Assembly (NCBI GenBank): GCA_022393335.1
Contig: JAJEKB010021607.1
Location: 92,338 to 156,337 of the forward strand
DNA length: 64,000 bases
Direction of reading: 5' to 3'
Origin: Macrotrachela quadricornifera
Lineage: Eukaryota > Rotifera > Eurotatoria > Philodinida > Philodinidae
How positions within the stretch are numbered: position 1 is the stretch's first letter; each line of letters starts with the position of its first letter. Shown here piece after piece: positions 46,681 through 58,654 of the stretch. The translations under genes and the position numbers were made by a program. The notes under the pieces are model-generated. The model was not told where the DNA came from. It saw nothing but the letters and a program-made list of their open reading frames with translations, and made no database searches.

Positions 46681-48411
46681 TATACCGGGTGGCCCAAAAG
46701 TAAGTAAACAAAGAAATAGTTTTTTGATTTTTTTCTTCATATACCATGATATAGATCTCATACTTATACCACATATACTACGTGATATAAGTGAAAGATA
46801 TAGCATATGAACGATATCCAGATGCATTAGTTTATTCAAAAATGTTCAACTGCAAGATTACTAACAGAAAATTAATCATGTGTGACAGTTAAAGTTTTGG
46901 CTGTCATAACACATTTTGTTCTACTTCTTCTGGTAGTGCTTTTACCTGTTAGTAGTGACATCTGCTAGATAATAACACGTACGGTTTTCTCGTACATCGC
47001 CCCATTTATAATCTTATTTAAAATTTTATTTTGGGTATTTTCGATTCTCTTTGTGCCGTCTGTTATGTGTATTTTTAAGAGTGTTATTTTCAGATTTTTT
47101 CAACGATGAGTGCAAGTTTTCGATTATCCTCGTCCGAAAGAATCAATGTCGTAAAGTGGTATGCTAAGTACGAGAATGCCGCCGAAGTTGCTCGTCAATT
47201 CGAAGCACATTATGATCGATCTCCTCCAACACGAAAGACTATTTTGACTATTGCACGAAAGTTCGATGAAAGCGAAACTATCGAGGATGAACCTAGATCC
47301 GGACGACCTAGATCTGTTAGCACCGACGAAAACAGAGAACGCGTTCGTGCTGCTTTCGAAGAAAATCCTGAAACTTCAACAAGAAGAGGTTCTTTGGAAC
47401 TAAATCTATCTAGAACCAGTCTTCAACGAATGATGAAAGAGCTCGGATTAAAACCATATCGTCCTCAGTTACTGCATGCTTTAAGCGAAGACGATCCCGA
47501 CAGGCGCTGTGAATTTGCTGATGTCTTTCTACAGTTAGTTGCTGATGATTCTTCGTTTCCCAATCGAATACTTTGGACTGATGAAGCGACTTTCAAGCTG
47601 AATGGGTATGTTAATCGACATAATTGTGTCTACTACGCTGTTGAAAATCCTCACGTAGTTATTACTCAAGAAATAAATGCTCCTGGTATTACTGTATGGG
47701 GCGGCATTTGGTCTGGAGGTCTTATTGGACCATTCTTCTTCCATGATTCCGTTACTGCAAATAGTTATCTCGAAATGCTAAAGAAAGAAATTGTTCCTGC
47801 TATTAAATCTCGAATGAATTTACAAGAAATATTTTACATGCATGATGGAGCTCCAGCTCATTATGCTCAACTTGTTCGACACTTCTTAGATAAAACTTTT
47901 CGTAATCGGTGGATTGGTCGGCGTAGGGAAATTGAATGGCCCGCGCGATCTCCGGATCTTACTCCAACAGACTTTTTTCTATGGAGCGTAATCAAAGATC
48001 ATGTGTATGCGAGAAAACCTCGAAATCTTCAAGCACTTAAGGATGCTATTGTTGAAGAAATGCAAAGCTTGCCAGTTGATTTATGTCGAAAAGCTTGTCA
48101 AACAGTACCTTACAGACTTCAACTGTGTAAAGATATGGAGGGAGAGCATATTGAACAATATCTCTGACTGCTTTTTTCTGTAGTTTTGAAGAAAAATTAT
48201 GTTGAAACTTAGGCATGTTTTTTTTTGTTGATTATCTTGCAGTTGAACATTTTTGAATAAAATAGTGTATCTGGATATCGTTCATATGCTATATCTTTCA
48301 CTTATATCACGTAGTATATGTGGTATAAGTATGAGATCTATATCATGGTATATGAAGAAAAAAATCAAAAAACTATTTCTTTGTTTACTTACTTTTGGGC
48401 CACCCGGTATA
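46681..48411 (+). mobile_element. Intact mariner (DD41D, rosa-like) transposon
   Basis: The element 46683-48409 is flanked by TA on both sides. Terminal inverted repeats are about 178 bp (46683-46860 and 48232-48409), begin TACCGGGTGGCCCAAAAGTA and differ at only a few positions. The transposase ORF (47106-48167) is uninterrupted. Near-identical ends and an open ORF indicate recent activity. GC content is visibly higher than the flanks. Confidence 0.92.
47106..48167 (+). CDS. Mariner-family transposase, DD41D
   Basis: The 353-residue transposase cuts and pastes the surrounding element at TA sites. Residues ~1-110 form the paired-type HTH DNA-binding region (SSERINVVKWYAKYENAAEV, then RSGRPRS as an AT-hook-like linker and SRTSLQRMMKELGL). 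The catalytic core follows: first Asp in ILWTDEATFKLNGY, second in FYMHDGAPAH, third in SPDLTPTDFFLW. I count 41 residues between the second and third Asp, which places it with DD41D (rosa-type) mariners rather than DD34D. WIGRRREIEWPARSPDLTP is typical of that branch. ATG 47106 is the first Met in the frame; length is normal for the family. No stops or frameshifts. Confidence 0.92.
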   Translation: MSASFRLSSSERINVVKWYAKYENAAEVARQFEAHYDRSPPTRKTILTIARKFDESETIEDEPRSGRPRSVSTDENRERVRAAFEENPETSTRRGSLELNLSRTSLQRMMKELGLKPYRPQLLHALSEDDPDRRCEFADVFLQLVADDSSFPNRILWTDEATFKLNGYVNRHNCVYYAVENPHVVITQEINAPGITVWGGIWSGGLIGPFFFHDSVTANSYLEMLKKEIVPAIKSRMNLQEIFYMHDGAPAHYAQLVRHFLDKTFRNRWIGRRREIEWPARSPDLTPTDFFLWSVIKDHVYARKPRNLQALKDAIVEEMQSLPVDLCRKACQTVPYRLQLCKDMEGEHIEQYL

Positions 48412-49311
48412 TTAGAAAATGTTTATTTGTTTCTTTTTTTTGATAAAAATAGAGCAAATAAATTGCAACTACATTTCAACCATGAAGACAATCCTCATAT
48501 TAATAGTTGTAAACATTCAGAAGGAAATTTCTAAACAGAAACATGATAAAACACATAAATAAACATTTATTACATGAATTTAACCTTCAAGTTTGACACT
48601 TTGAGATACTATGAAACCTTCAGTTCATTGAGATGAATTTTCCATATTAACGTTATACAAAATTCAAGAGTGTTTTTATTTCAAATCTATATTATATCTA
48701 AGATTTACATTTATGGAACTTAAGAAAATCACCATCATTCTATTGATTTTCCCGTTTAATACGAGATATTTACCGAAAAAATCAATTTATAGCATATCAG
48801 ACTTAAGTTTTGTTCATATATATAGTTCCTATGATTACTAGAATTTTCTAAAAGTTTCAATGAAAATCGAAATATTTTTTCTCGATTTATTGCTTGACAA
48901 AAATTTGTATTATAATCTTTAATAAGCAGAAAGACTCCGTTTCTTAATACGAAATCTTAGTCTGAAATTCTATTTAGTAATTTTTTTTTTCGTACTTGAA
49001 TTTTGTTATATTTTATCTTTTGTTTCAAGATGATATTGAGTCATTTTCAAATATTCAGTACCATTTATACAAGAGAAGATAAGCATATTATTTAAACTCC
49101 TATTGAATGACATTCACAACGATTTTCTAAAAAAACTATAAATGTAATTCACATGTTACTATATATTTATTTGAGTAAATATTGAATAACTTTCATAGAT
49201 AATTTCACATAACTTGAACAATAATAAGATTTCACAAGAAACAAAACAATAAAGACTAACAACTACACGAAGAAACACAAAGAAAAGTCTTTTTTTCTTT
49301 AAATGAAATTC
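48412..49311. other. Intergenic
   Basis: No gene seen between the mariner and the 3' end of the claudin-like gene. Confidence 0.4.
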
Positions 49312-49964
49312 TTAATTTCCATTAGTTGAAGCTGGTACATATTTTTGTCCATTTGTAACATGTCCATTAGTAACAAATCGATCTAAAGCTGAATATCGAC
49401 CAGCAATAAAAGCTGACATTGGTAAAACTGAATAGGCAAAAACAATTGCAGCAATCATTGTTCGTGATGAATGAGAATTTAAAAGAGCCCATGATCCATA
49501 ATCGAAAAGACCAGCTGTCATTAATACACAAGCAACAAAAACTAACATTGGAATTATAAATCGACGATTATTTATTTTAATTTTATCTGAACAAAGAAAT
49601 ATTCCAGCAACTAATAAAAATATTAATCCAATTAAACAAAGAATAAATGTTGTTGGTACAAATTGGAATACACATGCAACATTTCCACGAGTTGAACAAT
49701 AATAGAAAAGACCCTAAAGAGATAAAGATAAAAACATTATTATATAGTCTATTTTGTAAAACAAAAACTTACATTCCATGTCCAATCATTATTTCCACTT
49801 GCGAATACCGTTCCATTTGTTGTTTGCACTGCTGTATCCGATGTAACAATACGGTCTACTGTCCAATAATTAGTAGCAAGTGCAACAACACCAAGAATAA
49901 CACCAACAAAAGCAAAAAATGCTGCAACAAAAGACATCTTACGATTTAATGGATCAACAGCCAT
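49312..49964 (-). CDS. Claudin/PMP22-like four-transmembrane protein
   Basis: Two exons, 49773-49964 and 49312-49713, join in phase 0 to 197 residues. Four hydrophobic segments are clear: residues ~11-32 (FVAAFFAFVGVILGVVALAT), ~80-102, ~113-133 and ~145-167. The first extracellular loop contains NYWTVD, a WTWN-GLFYYC junction and a second Cys after RGNVA, fitting the claudin-type W-GL-C-C pattern. Such proteins form or regulate epithelial junctions or act as channel partners in the plasma membrane; the exact subfamily (clc-like, claudin, PMP22) is not resolved. The hydrophilic C-terminal tail is short and has no clear PDZ ligand. The start is the first ATG after the 5' leader. Confidence 0.8.
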
Positions 49965-51748
49965 TGTTGTATATTTTCAACGATAACTATTTTAACAGAG
50001 AACAAGTTATATATAAATGCTTTCAATTCACTTGTATATATTATATATGAAGAGAAATCGATAGAAAGAGAATTAGAGAACAACGATTTTTTTTTTCTCC
50101 GTCGTCATTTCTTTACTATCCATCCAATCTTTAGCGATATAGTACATCGGTCAGCTATCATTATACATTCTAATGCAATCCAAACCGACGGATAAACAAG
50201 ACGAAGAAATATATGAGGGTCATGTCCTCGCTATCTTCTCTATCTCGTTATTTCATTAACCAAAGATTTGTATCTTTTCAGATGAAGAAAAAAAAAAAAA
50301 TATGACTGAATAATATTATTCGATATAAAAGTGAAAATAATGCAAAAGTACTAGGAAGAAAGAATGTACCTTCATTCTAATATATAAATTTGTAGAGTCT
50401 AATCTTGATATTTTATTTATGAAAAACTGAGTTATAATTTTTCGTTGATAAGCAAATCTTATAACCATTGAAAAGTTGTGATAAATATCTACTAATCTTA
50501 TTGAACTTCATAAACTAGTATACAATATGATAAAAAAGAAATTTTAATTCTTTCTCCTAAACTATATATTAATTATTGAAAGAGTATTATTGTTATTTAG
50601 TTTAACAAAATTCTTGCCATATTTTTCTGTCTGAAATGTGATATAAATGATGCATGTTAGAATATAAACAAAGAACATGGTTAAATATGTACATATGATT
50701 CATCTTTCATGTCAATAATGTTTAAACGAAGAGAAAAGAAAATAAATGAAGAAGATGTATTTCTTTTCGATGAACTAATTACCTTTTTTTTGAGAATTAT
50801 TCTAGACTAAGATTAAGATTAACAAACATCTGTCAGTCTGATATAAAAGAATAACATAGATAAGATTGTCTCTCATCTTAAATCAATCATCGATTGATTA
50901 ATCACAATATTAGTACGATATCAAACATTATGATATCATCTTATATGTATTTAATAGATTTTTCTTCAATTACTTTCTATTAAAATCTTTTTAACATTTG
51001 TATATGAATTTCGTATGCGTATGGTGTATAAAGATACATTATATTTTCACTAATGAAAACACGATTTTTTTCTGATTATTGACGTTTATGAAAGAAATTT
51101 CACAGCAGAATAATCAGAGGAGTACATTTTGATAAAATCTGTTCTATTACCTTTTCTTTATGATTTTTAAAATAAAAAGATTTACATTATTATTATTTTT
51201 TCTAGGACACGCAAAATTCTTGTTTGAATCATTGAGAGACTTTTTTCTTCAGTCTTGGAACTTTTGAAAATAAAATATAATAATCTCAAATCTAATAATT
51301 TTCTAAAATATTCGTTTTGAAGATTTGATTTGAATTTCTATAAATATGCCGAATTTTCGTGAAAGATTTTCAAAAAAAATTATTACCGCTAGTATTAAAA
51401 GAATAAACTTTATGCTTTTTGTAAAATTCATTGTTAAAAAAAATTAATTTCAATGTATTGTCAAATAATTTGTAGACAAATGATTAGGTCCATATTTATT
51501 TTGTACATGTAAAATAAATTTTGCTTCATATTTACTTTTGAAGCATAAAATCAAAATAGTGAACAGTTGCCTGTAACAGCAATCATGTACTTTTAGTTAT
51601 TACAATGTTTTTTTTATTGCAAGCAAAAAAAATAAAATAATAAAGTATAGTTAATAGTAAAAAGATTAGGAAAATAAAATAAATATTATGAATAGTTAAT
51701 GATAAAAAACTTTATATATTCTAATATTTTATATTTTTTACAGTTTCA
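49965..51748. other. Intergenic
   Basis: AT-rich spacer, no gene or repeat structure recognised apart from homopolymer runs. Confidence 0.4.
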
Positions 51749-52478
51749 TTAAGGCCTCCCCCCCCCCCTTAAAAAAAGTCAATTTACGTCAAAAATTTCG
51801 AAATCTAGATAAATGCATGGAAAGATAGCCCGTCTTCAGTTATTTCAGATGCGAGATTTTTTCTTACAAAACACGCCTTTTTGTCCGGAAATTCGGATGG
51901 TTTCTGTAACCAGCTGCATGAAAAATATGATTTTTTGGAAAAAACGAAAAATGTTTTTCGTTTTTTCTCGATTTGTGATTTTTCGATTTTCGTTCTAAGA
52001 TTTCTCGGCTGGGGCTCAATCAATGTATTTAATTTTTTTTTATTTGAAAGGGCGCGTCGAGACGCAGGGCAATATAGACTCGTTTTTTTAATTAAGCTTT
52101 GTTTTGTATTATATATACACACGTTTATGTAACTAGACACCCGTTTTTGGCGCGTTTTTTGAGCCATTGAACTTGTGCTCTTCTTTTCCCTCTAAAAAAG
52201 TATGAATTAAAAAAAAGGACTCTATAGTGCCCTGCATCTTGAGATGCTCTTTCAAGCAAAAAAAAAATAAATATATTGATTGAATCTCGGCCGAGAAATC
52301 TTGGAACGAAAATGGGCTATTTTTGACCCTTGTTTGGTTCATATTTCTGTTAAACCCCAGCGTATCGAGCTGAAAATTTTATTACAGCCTCTCCGCTTCA
52401 GCCTTAACATATGCTCCAAATTTCAGCCCAGTTGAACGTAACTGCGTTGAGATCGATTTTCGAGGGGGGAGCCCTTAA
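51749..52478. mobile_element. TTAA-flanked MITE with internal long inverted arms
   Basis: Flanked on both sides by TTAA (51749-51752, 52475-52478), with short inverted ends GGCCTCCCCCC and GGGCTCCCCCC, the target preference of piggyBac elements. Inside are ~105-bp inverted arms (about 51987-52095 and 52205-52313) sharing TTTTCGTTC-AAGATTTCTCGG, CAATCAAT-TATTTA and GCAGGGCA-TATAGA. The overlapping open frames in both strands are products of the palindrome. The assignment to piggyBac rests on TTAA and short ends only. Confidence 0.6.
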
Positions 52479-54121
52479 GTGTAGAGATAGACTATCTCGC
52501 ACGCCTAATGTTGACTGATAGAATAAATTTTCTCCAAAAGATTCTTTTTAGTATTGAGATGTCTCATTGAGAATTTTGATCGACTACCTACTCACCGTTT
52601 TGTTTTGAACATGTCGACCTATAATGGCGTAATAATCAAGTACAAGGATTCATTATTGATTTAAACTCGAGTACATAGTTATTAAAAATGAAGCTCGATG
52701 AGACATCATCTTTAATTTGTATCATTTTTTTTCTATCAAACTGTAAATTCAACAATAAACTCGTTCAAGTATGAAAAACACTGACTGAAGAATATTTATT
52801 CGTTATTTATACAATGATGATAGTTATGATGTTCAAAGATTCTTTAATAGAAGTGCTTTGAATACTTATTCAGTCGATTCGTGTTTATTTGTATCGTATT
52901 TTTGTGCGATTTGATAAAATTCACTTTGGGAAAAATTGTACCAAATACTGATGAATGAAGTCACCTTGCTATTTTAATGATGATCTGATAACTTTGATCC
53001 CATCTTTTATATACGATTACATAATTGACAAGTAACATGTTGTTTGAGAACTATGATGTGAAAAATTTTTGATTTTATTAATTGGATAATGGCTGAATTC
53101 ATTGCGGTCTATGCCATATAGCCACAATATATTAAAAGAAAGTGAGTCGCTCTCCATTCGTCACATACGCAAAAAATTCCAGTGTAACAACAAATGATCT
53201 TTCTTTAACATACTATCGAACTATGAAGACACATATTCAATACAACTGAAAATATTTCCTTATTATATTGTAGTCTTAGCCCGTTGTTAGATTTTATGAT
53301 ATTACAGAACAGTTGTGTAATGATTTACTTCGAAAAGTGGTAAAAAAAACACTCCGAATGATCCATCTAATATCCTTCAGATAAAAGCATGTAAAAAAAT
53401 ATCGTGCACACAAACAATATTCTTTGTGATTTCTACTTTCAATTATTATAAATTTTTTCGACATTACTCAACTAGACAATACAGATGAGTAATGGCGGGA
53501 GAGGCTCAGCTCCTTCCAGACTCGAGGTAATCTATTGTTAAATGAAATGGTATGCTTCTTTTCAATTTTGAAATGAGGCTGAGCTTCCCACAGCCCTCTC
53601 TGGAAAATTTGTCTGGCTCCACTACTACAGATTAATGACATGGAATGATAATAACATGATAAAAATTGTATTCTATTGCTTCTATTATCTACAAACAAAA
53701 ACGCTGAGAAGATTTTTATTATAACAGACTACTTCAACTTAAATCAGAACTTCTAGAGTAACCGAGGAAAAAACTTTTTCATGTGAAATAGTCTTTTCAT
53801 ATATTTATACGTTTCATTCCAATTAAAGTCATATAAAACAATAGTAATCTTTCATTGATATTGACTTCCAGGTTATTGGAGACGGAATGTTTTATCTTGT
53901 GATGTGTACCACTATCAAGCATCACGAAATATAGTGATATGCAAACATTCAACAATAATCAATAGCAAAAAAAAACAAACAAAAATTTTAGGCAGAAAAG
54001 AAAATAGTCTAACGGGTCAGACATACGTTGATTTAATTCAAAATGAATTAAGTCACTGTGATCGATTGACCTCTACACAAGGAGAAAAATTGAGAAAAAG
54101 AGAAAATCATTACAGTTAAAT
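52479..54121. other. Intergenic, 5' flank of F-box gene
   Basis: No gene seen apart from a small MITE at 53488-53627, listed separately. Frame 53904-54119 ends just before the F-box start and is leader, not coding. Confidence 0.35.
53488..53627. mobile_element. Small hAT-type MITE (TAGTGGAGCCAGA ends)
   Basis: The right end, read leftwards from 53627, is GTAGTAGTGGAGCCAGACAA then TTTTCCAGAGAGGGCTGTGG. The left end at 53489 is GTAATGGCGGGAGAGGCTCA. Both continue into an inverted GAGGCTCAGC / GCTGAGC block. The right end resembles the end of the hAT MITE at 59910 (CAGTGGCGGATCCAG), suggesting related families. Target duplication is unconvincing. Confidence 0.4.
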
Positions 54122-55774
54122 ATGAATATACTCGACTTGCCTGATGAAATTTTACTTGGTATTTTAAACAAACTGAATAATATTGATATGCTCTATTCAC
54201 TTGTGAATGTAAATCAACGATTTGATAGATTAGCACTTGATTCTATTTACATTCGTGATCTTGATTTTACAGTTAATGATATATCTGAAGAATGTCATCA
54301 ATTTTTCGATCGATTTTCTACAAATATCTTACCTCGAATTCATCATCAAATAAAAAAACTTACTCTTGAACAATTTTCAATAGAACATATTCTATATATT
54401 GTTGATTATCCTCAACTTTATTCATTATCACTTGTTTTTTCTCAACCGGAAACAATTTGTAAATATTTCATAGGTATATATAATTTAGAATTTTGTTTAA
54501 TTTCATGAAACAATTTCTTTTATGTTTTAGGTGATACAATACTTATTCGTATTATTACTAAACAAATTACTCATTTTAATCTAAAGATCAATTTTAGAAC
54601 AATTGAATTATTTGATAGATATGAACCAACTTTGTTTGCAATGATATTATCATTTGCCAAATGTTTAACCGATTTCACTTTTGTACAATCCATTCGCGAT
54701 CCTTTAATAAATTCAATTTATAATCTATTTTCAACAGATTGTGTATCGTCAACTTTGACTAAATTAAAACTTAATGTTAATACTCTCGACGACTGTCTTT
54801 ATATTCTTGATGGACGAGTCGATTGTTTATCGACATTAATTATTGATATAAAAACAATTGGACCTCAATTATGGAACATAGATACTACAGTAAAGATACA
54901 TTTGATTATATTAAACTAAAAATGATGCTTTTCTTTATAGAAAAAAATTTCAAAATTGAAATATTTTTCATTAACTTCAACTTCAAGAACATCTTTTTAT
55001 CATGAGCTTATTCCATTATTTTGTCGAATGACAAATCTCGAAGAATTAATATTATTTCTTTTCGTGAAAAGAATCAAATCAACTTATATTGATGGAATTC
55101 ATTTAAATGATGAAATTCTTATTCATATGCCACGATTAAATAAATTTACTTTTAGTATAACTACTCTTGTTTGTAATAGAAACAGCAATATTATCCTTCC
55201 TTCAAATGATGATATTCAACGTAGTTTTATTGAAAGAAGATATCAACAAATTGGTTCATATGCAGATGATAATACAATGAAAATTAGAGCTCGATGTCAT
55301 ATTTATTCACTTCCATATCAATTTGATATGTTTCATAATGTGACTAATTCTTTTAAAGGTGCCATATTTGATAAAGTTCGATCGGTGATAATTATTGATG
55401 ATATACGTCCTTTTGAATATGAATTTTTCCAAATTATCTCACAATCTTTTCCTTTTCTTCAAACATTATCGATACAAAATGATGAACCACAAAAATATAA
55501 AAAAAATTCATTTAAATTCATTACATTTCCTCATCTTAATGTTCTCAATCTTGAATTGGCACACATTGATTATGTTGAACAATTTCTCTTAGTAAGAAAG
55601 ACTCATTTACCTTGTTTGTTACATCTCACGATCCAATATGATTCATTAGTTATGATAACAAACAATTTTACCAATAATCCAACATATTTCAATTTTGCAA
55701 AGTTGAAAAATCTTCTTACAGATAAGGCTTTTGTTTGTCCAGAAAATTTTCATTTATATTTTCCTCGATTGTAA
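54122..55774 (+). CDS. F-box protein with LRR-like body, three exons (paralogue of 36.2 kb gene)
   Basis: Exons 54122-54473, 54531-54889 and 54941-55774 join in frame to 514 residues. The F-box is at the extreme N terminus (ILDLPDEILLGILNKLNNID, MLYSLVNVNQRFDRL). The body repeats the family blocks NILPRIHHQIKKLTLEQFSI, IEHILYIVDYPQLYSLSL, LDDCLYILDGRVDCLSTL and MTNLEELILFLF. Intron positions and phases equal those of the 36.2-kb gene, but introns are 57 and 51 bp here against 89 and 1574 bp there, which shows that the length difference comes from inserted DNA. Likely an SCF substrate receptor; substrate unknown. The first ATG of the frame sits just upstream of the F-box. Confidence 0.82.
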
Positions 55775-57137
55775 AGATTGCTTTTCTCATACATTTCTAA
55801 TAAAACGAGAAAATAACGTATATTCCATAATCATAATAATCAAAATGTAGAAATAATTCATTTGTCAAATAATATTTATATGATGGAAGAGTAGAGTCTG
55901 TCGGGTTGATCCCAGACTTGAACTCGATCCAGTTCGTGTTGGATTCGCATCTCAAAAGTTGCTGATGACGGGTAAAATTCAACGTTTGAAGCTTGTGATT
56001 TTGTTATAATAGATGAATTTCAATGTCTTAATTAGCTGGATTTTCTATCCAGTTTTAGTTATTTAATTCCAAAAATAACACCGGCTGCCCTAGTCTATGC
56101 TGTTTATTGAGATCCAAATACATCATTTAGAATCTTAGATATTTATTGAACGTTGTTTTATGATAATAATGTTGAAGAAAAATAAATGAAGATAAATGAA
56201 AAAAAAATCAACAAACAGAGAAAAAGGAAATCAATAAAATAGCGAAGAAAAAATCATCATTTCACGTTAAAAAAAAGACAAACATTTATTGATTATTATA
56301 TACGATAAGAAAAATAAGTAAATAAATAAAATATATTTATATATCTATGATTTTATGATATATTTTATAAAATAACGTATAATATAATATATGTTACAAG
56401 ATGATAATAATAATCATCATCATTTTTCTTTCTTATTTTCATTTTTTTAGTTTTGTTTCATACTATCATATTCAATTGTATTCTTATTCTTATTCTTATT
56501 TATCATATATATTGATTAATAAAAAGAACATACAAAAAGTAATATTTAATATAAAATATAATAAGAACAATATCCACTCCAATAATTGAAATGCATTACA
56601 AATTATATTCATCTGAATGCATACATGGAAATATTAAGTCGATTATATATCTTTTTTAATTTTTCACATTATTGTTGAATTTTGGTTTTTTTCTTGTTTT
56701 ATATTCAATCTTTTATAGAATAATAAAATAATAATAAAAATATCATATTTCACATAATTACATCTTTATAATTTTTATTCAAAAAATCTGGAATAAATTA
56801 TTCAATATTTTTGAATCAATAAATTGATTATTTGAATGAAGAAAACTTTTCATAAATAAAATGTCAACTATATAGAATTTGTTCATTTTATTATTTAATA
56901 TAAAATATTGTATAATAAATACATTAGAAAATAATATGTTGACAAGATTGATAAATTTATATATATATTAAAAATAAAGTGATTTATCCAATTCGATGAA
57001 AAATAAAATAGATATTATTTAATAAATAGACAAAATTATTCAGAGACTTATAAAGTATGTAAAAGATAAAATGAAATAATTGAATATCATAACAAAAATA
57101 AGTCAGCAAAATTTCATTGATTTGATTGATATAATAT
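55775..57137. other. AT-rich intergenic
   Basis: Low-complexity AT-rich DNA with TTCTTATTCTTATTCTTATT-type runs near 56480-56505. No gene. Confidence 0.4.
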
Positions 57138-58309
57138 TTATGATTGATTAACATGTAAAGTAAATGCAGCTGTACTGTATCCTTTATCATTTGAAATAAT
57201 AAGTGTATATTGACCTTCATCTGTTGGTAAAACAACAGGAATTTCGAGTGAAAATTCTCTTTCACCATTTGTTGATATAAATCGATTTGATTCAAGATTA
57301 AGTTGTTCACCATTTAAATTCCACTGAGCTTATTAAAAAAAAAGACAAAAAGAAAAGATAATTTACAAAAAAAAATTATTTTTTTTACCAGTCATTGGTG
57401 TTGATCCTGTTGTTTTACAATTAAATATTGCTTTACTATCTTTCATTGAACGAATACTTTGCGGAAATTGAATAAATCCAGGATCGAGTGCTTCTTTATT
57501 ACGTGCTAAAAAAGAAATTTTCATTTATGAAATATTTTAAACATATTTTTTTCTTACCTCGAATAATAATTGAACAAGAAGAAAGTTTTTCATCATTTGT
57601 TTATTTACTTTTCAATAAAGCTGAAAATACACCTGAATCATCAGAAAATCTATATAAATTAAATTTAATAAATCATTTTTCAAAAATCTTTTCAAATATT
57701 TACACAGCAGTAACAAATAATTTGAACGTATTTCCTTCACGTTCATGACGAATATCTGCATTTTGATGAATTTGTTTATTGTTTTGAAACCATATTAATT
57801 GAATATCATCATGATCATCATGACCTAAATCAACGAGAAAAACAAAATAATCAAGAAATTTAAATCAATACTAACCTTCACATGTACAATCAAGTACTAA
57901 TGGATCAAATTCCATGAGATTTTGTGATCGTGGATAATTAATAAAACTTAAATGTGATTGAATTTTTTCTTCTGTTTTATATTTTTTATCTTCATATTCT
58001 TGAATAGCTTCTGTGACCATAGTTGTAAATTTTGCATGGAATTTCATAATATCTTCTAAAATTGTTATATTAACTGGATTAACATTTGTTGCTGTTGATT
58101 GTTTGGAATCTTTCACAGCTTTTTGATAATTATCCTGTGCATTCAAGAATTGTTTTTTTTGTTCACGGTCCAATTTATCCAATAAAATTTCCTACGTGGA
58201 GAAAACAGTAAATAAAAAGTAAGAAAAATCTTAACTTATATTATTTTGTGCCCCATTTAATTTTTTCTAAAAATTCATTCATCATGATTGTTTTCATTGA
58301 TTCATCCAT
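57138..58309 (-). pseudogene. Immunoglobulin (I-set) domain gene with in-frame stops
   Basis: Six exons are readable: 58243-58309, 57876-58192, 57704-57824, 57558-57649, 57389-57505 and 57138-57328. After a helical N-terminal part (EQKKQFLNAQDNYQKAVKDS) come two Ig domains. Domain 1 has PLVLDCTCEG, IQLIWFQNNKQIHQNADI and DDSGVFSALLKSK. Domain 2 has PGFIQFPQSIRSMKDSKAIF, NCKTTGST, AQWNLNGEQLNLESNRF and DEGQYTLIISNDKGYS. This arrangement resembles small pieces of titin/twitchin/unc-89-type muscle proteins. Two stops break it: one at the end of exon 1, with no usable donor before it, and a TAA in exon 4 right after LLKSK. All other frames and splice sites are preserved, so decay is recent or the stops are sequence errors. 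Confidence 0.65.
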
Positions 58310-58654
58310 TATTTTCTTTTTGTTTCTGTTAGGTATGAATAGATAATTACCAATAGTGTTATTCTATATTTATATATATATATCTAGGCTCGTGTACGAA
58401 CGGACGAGATAAAGAGAAAGAAAATAAACGAAAAGAATTCGCATGATATGTAGAGAATAGCCACAAAAAGAAAAAACTGACATGGACTAACTTCTTTAAC
58501 CCTTTACCCTCCAATATCCACTCCAATGGACATTGATATATGCACTACTGAATAAAATCAGAGTGTATAAACCAAAATGAACTTTATACGGATTGATAAT
58601 TGTATCCTAAGAAAAAATTCTCTTCATTATTCAAAACAAAAACAGAAATAATTA
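58310..58654. other. Spacer between two pseudogenes
   Basis: Contains a TA microsatellite at 58370-58382. Nothing else seen. Confidence 0.4.

Noticed and set aside
51805..52342. Several overlapping frames on both strands
   Set aside because: They are mirror translations of the internal inverted arms of a MITE.
55890..55985. GC-richer patch after the third F-box gene that might be a tRNA
   Set aside because: No B-box-like GGTTCGAATCC and no cloverleaf could be drawn.
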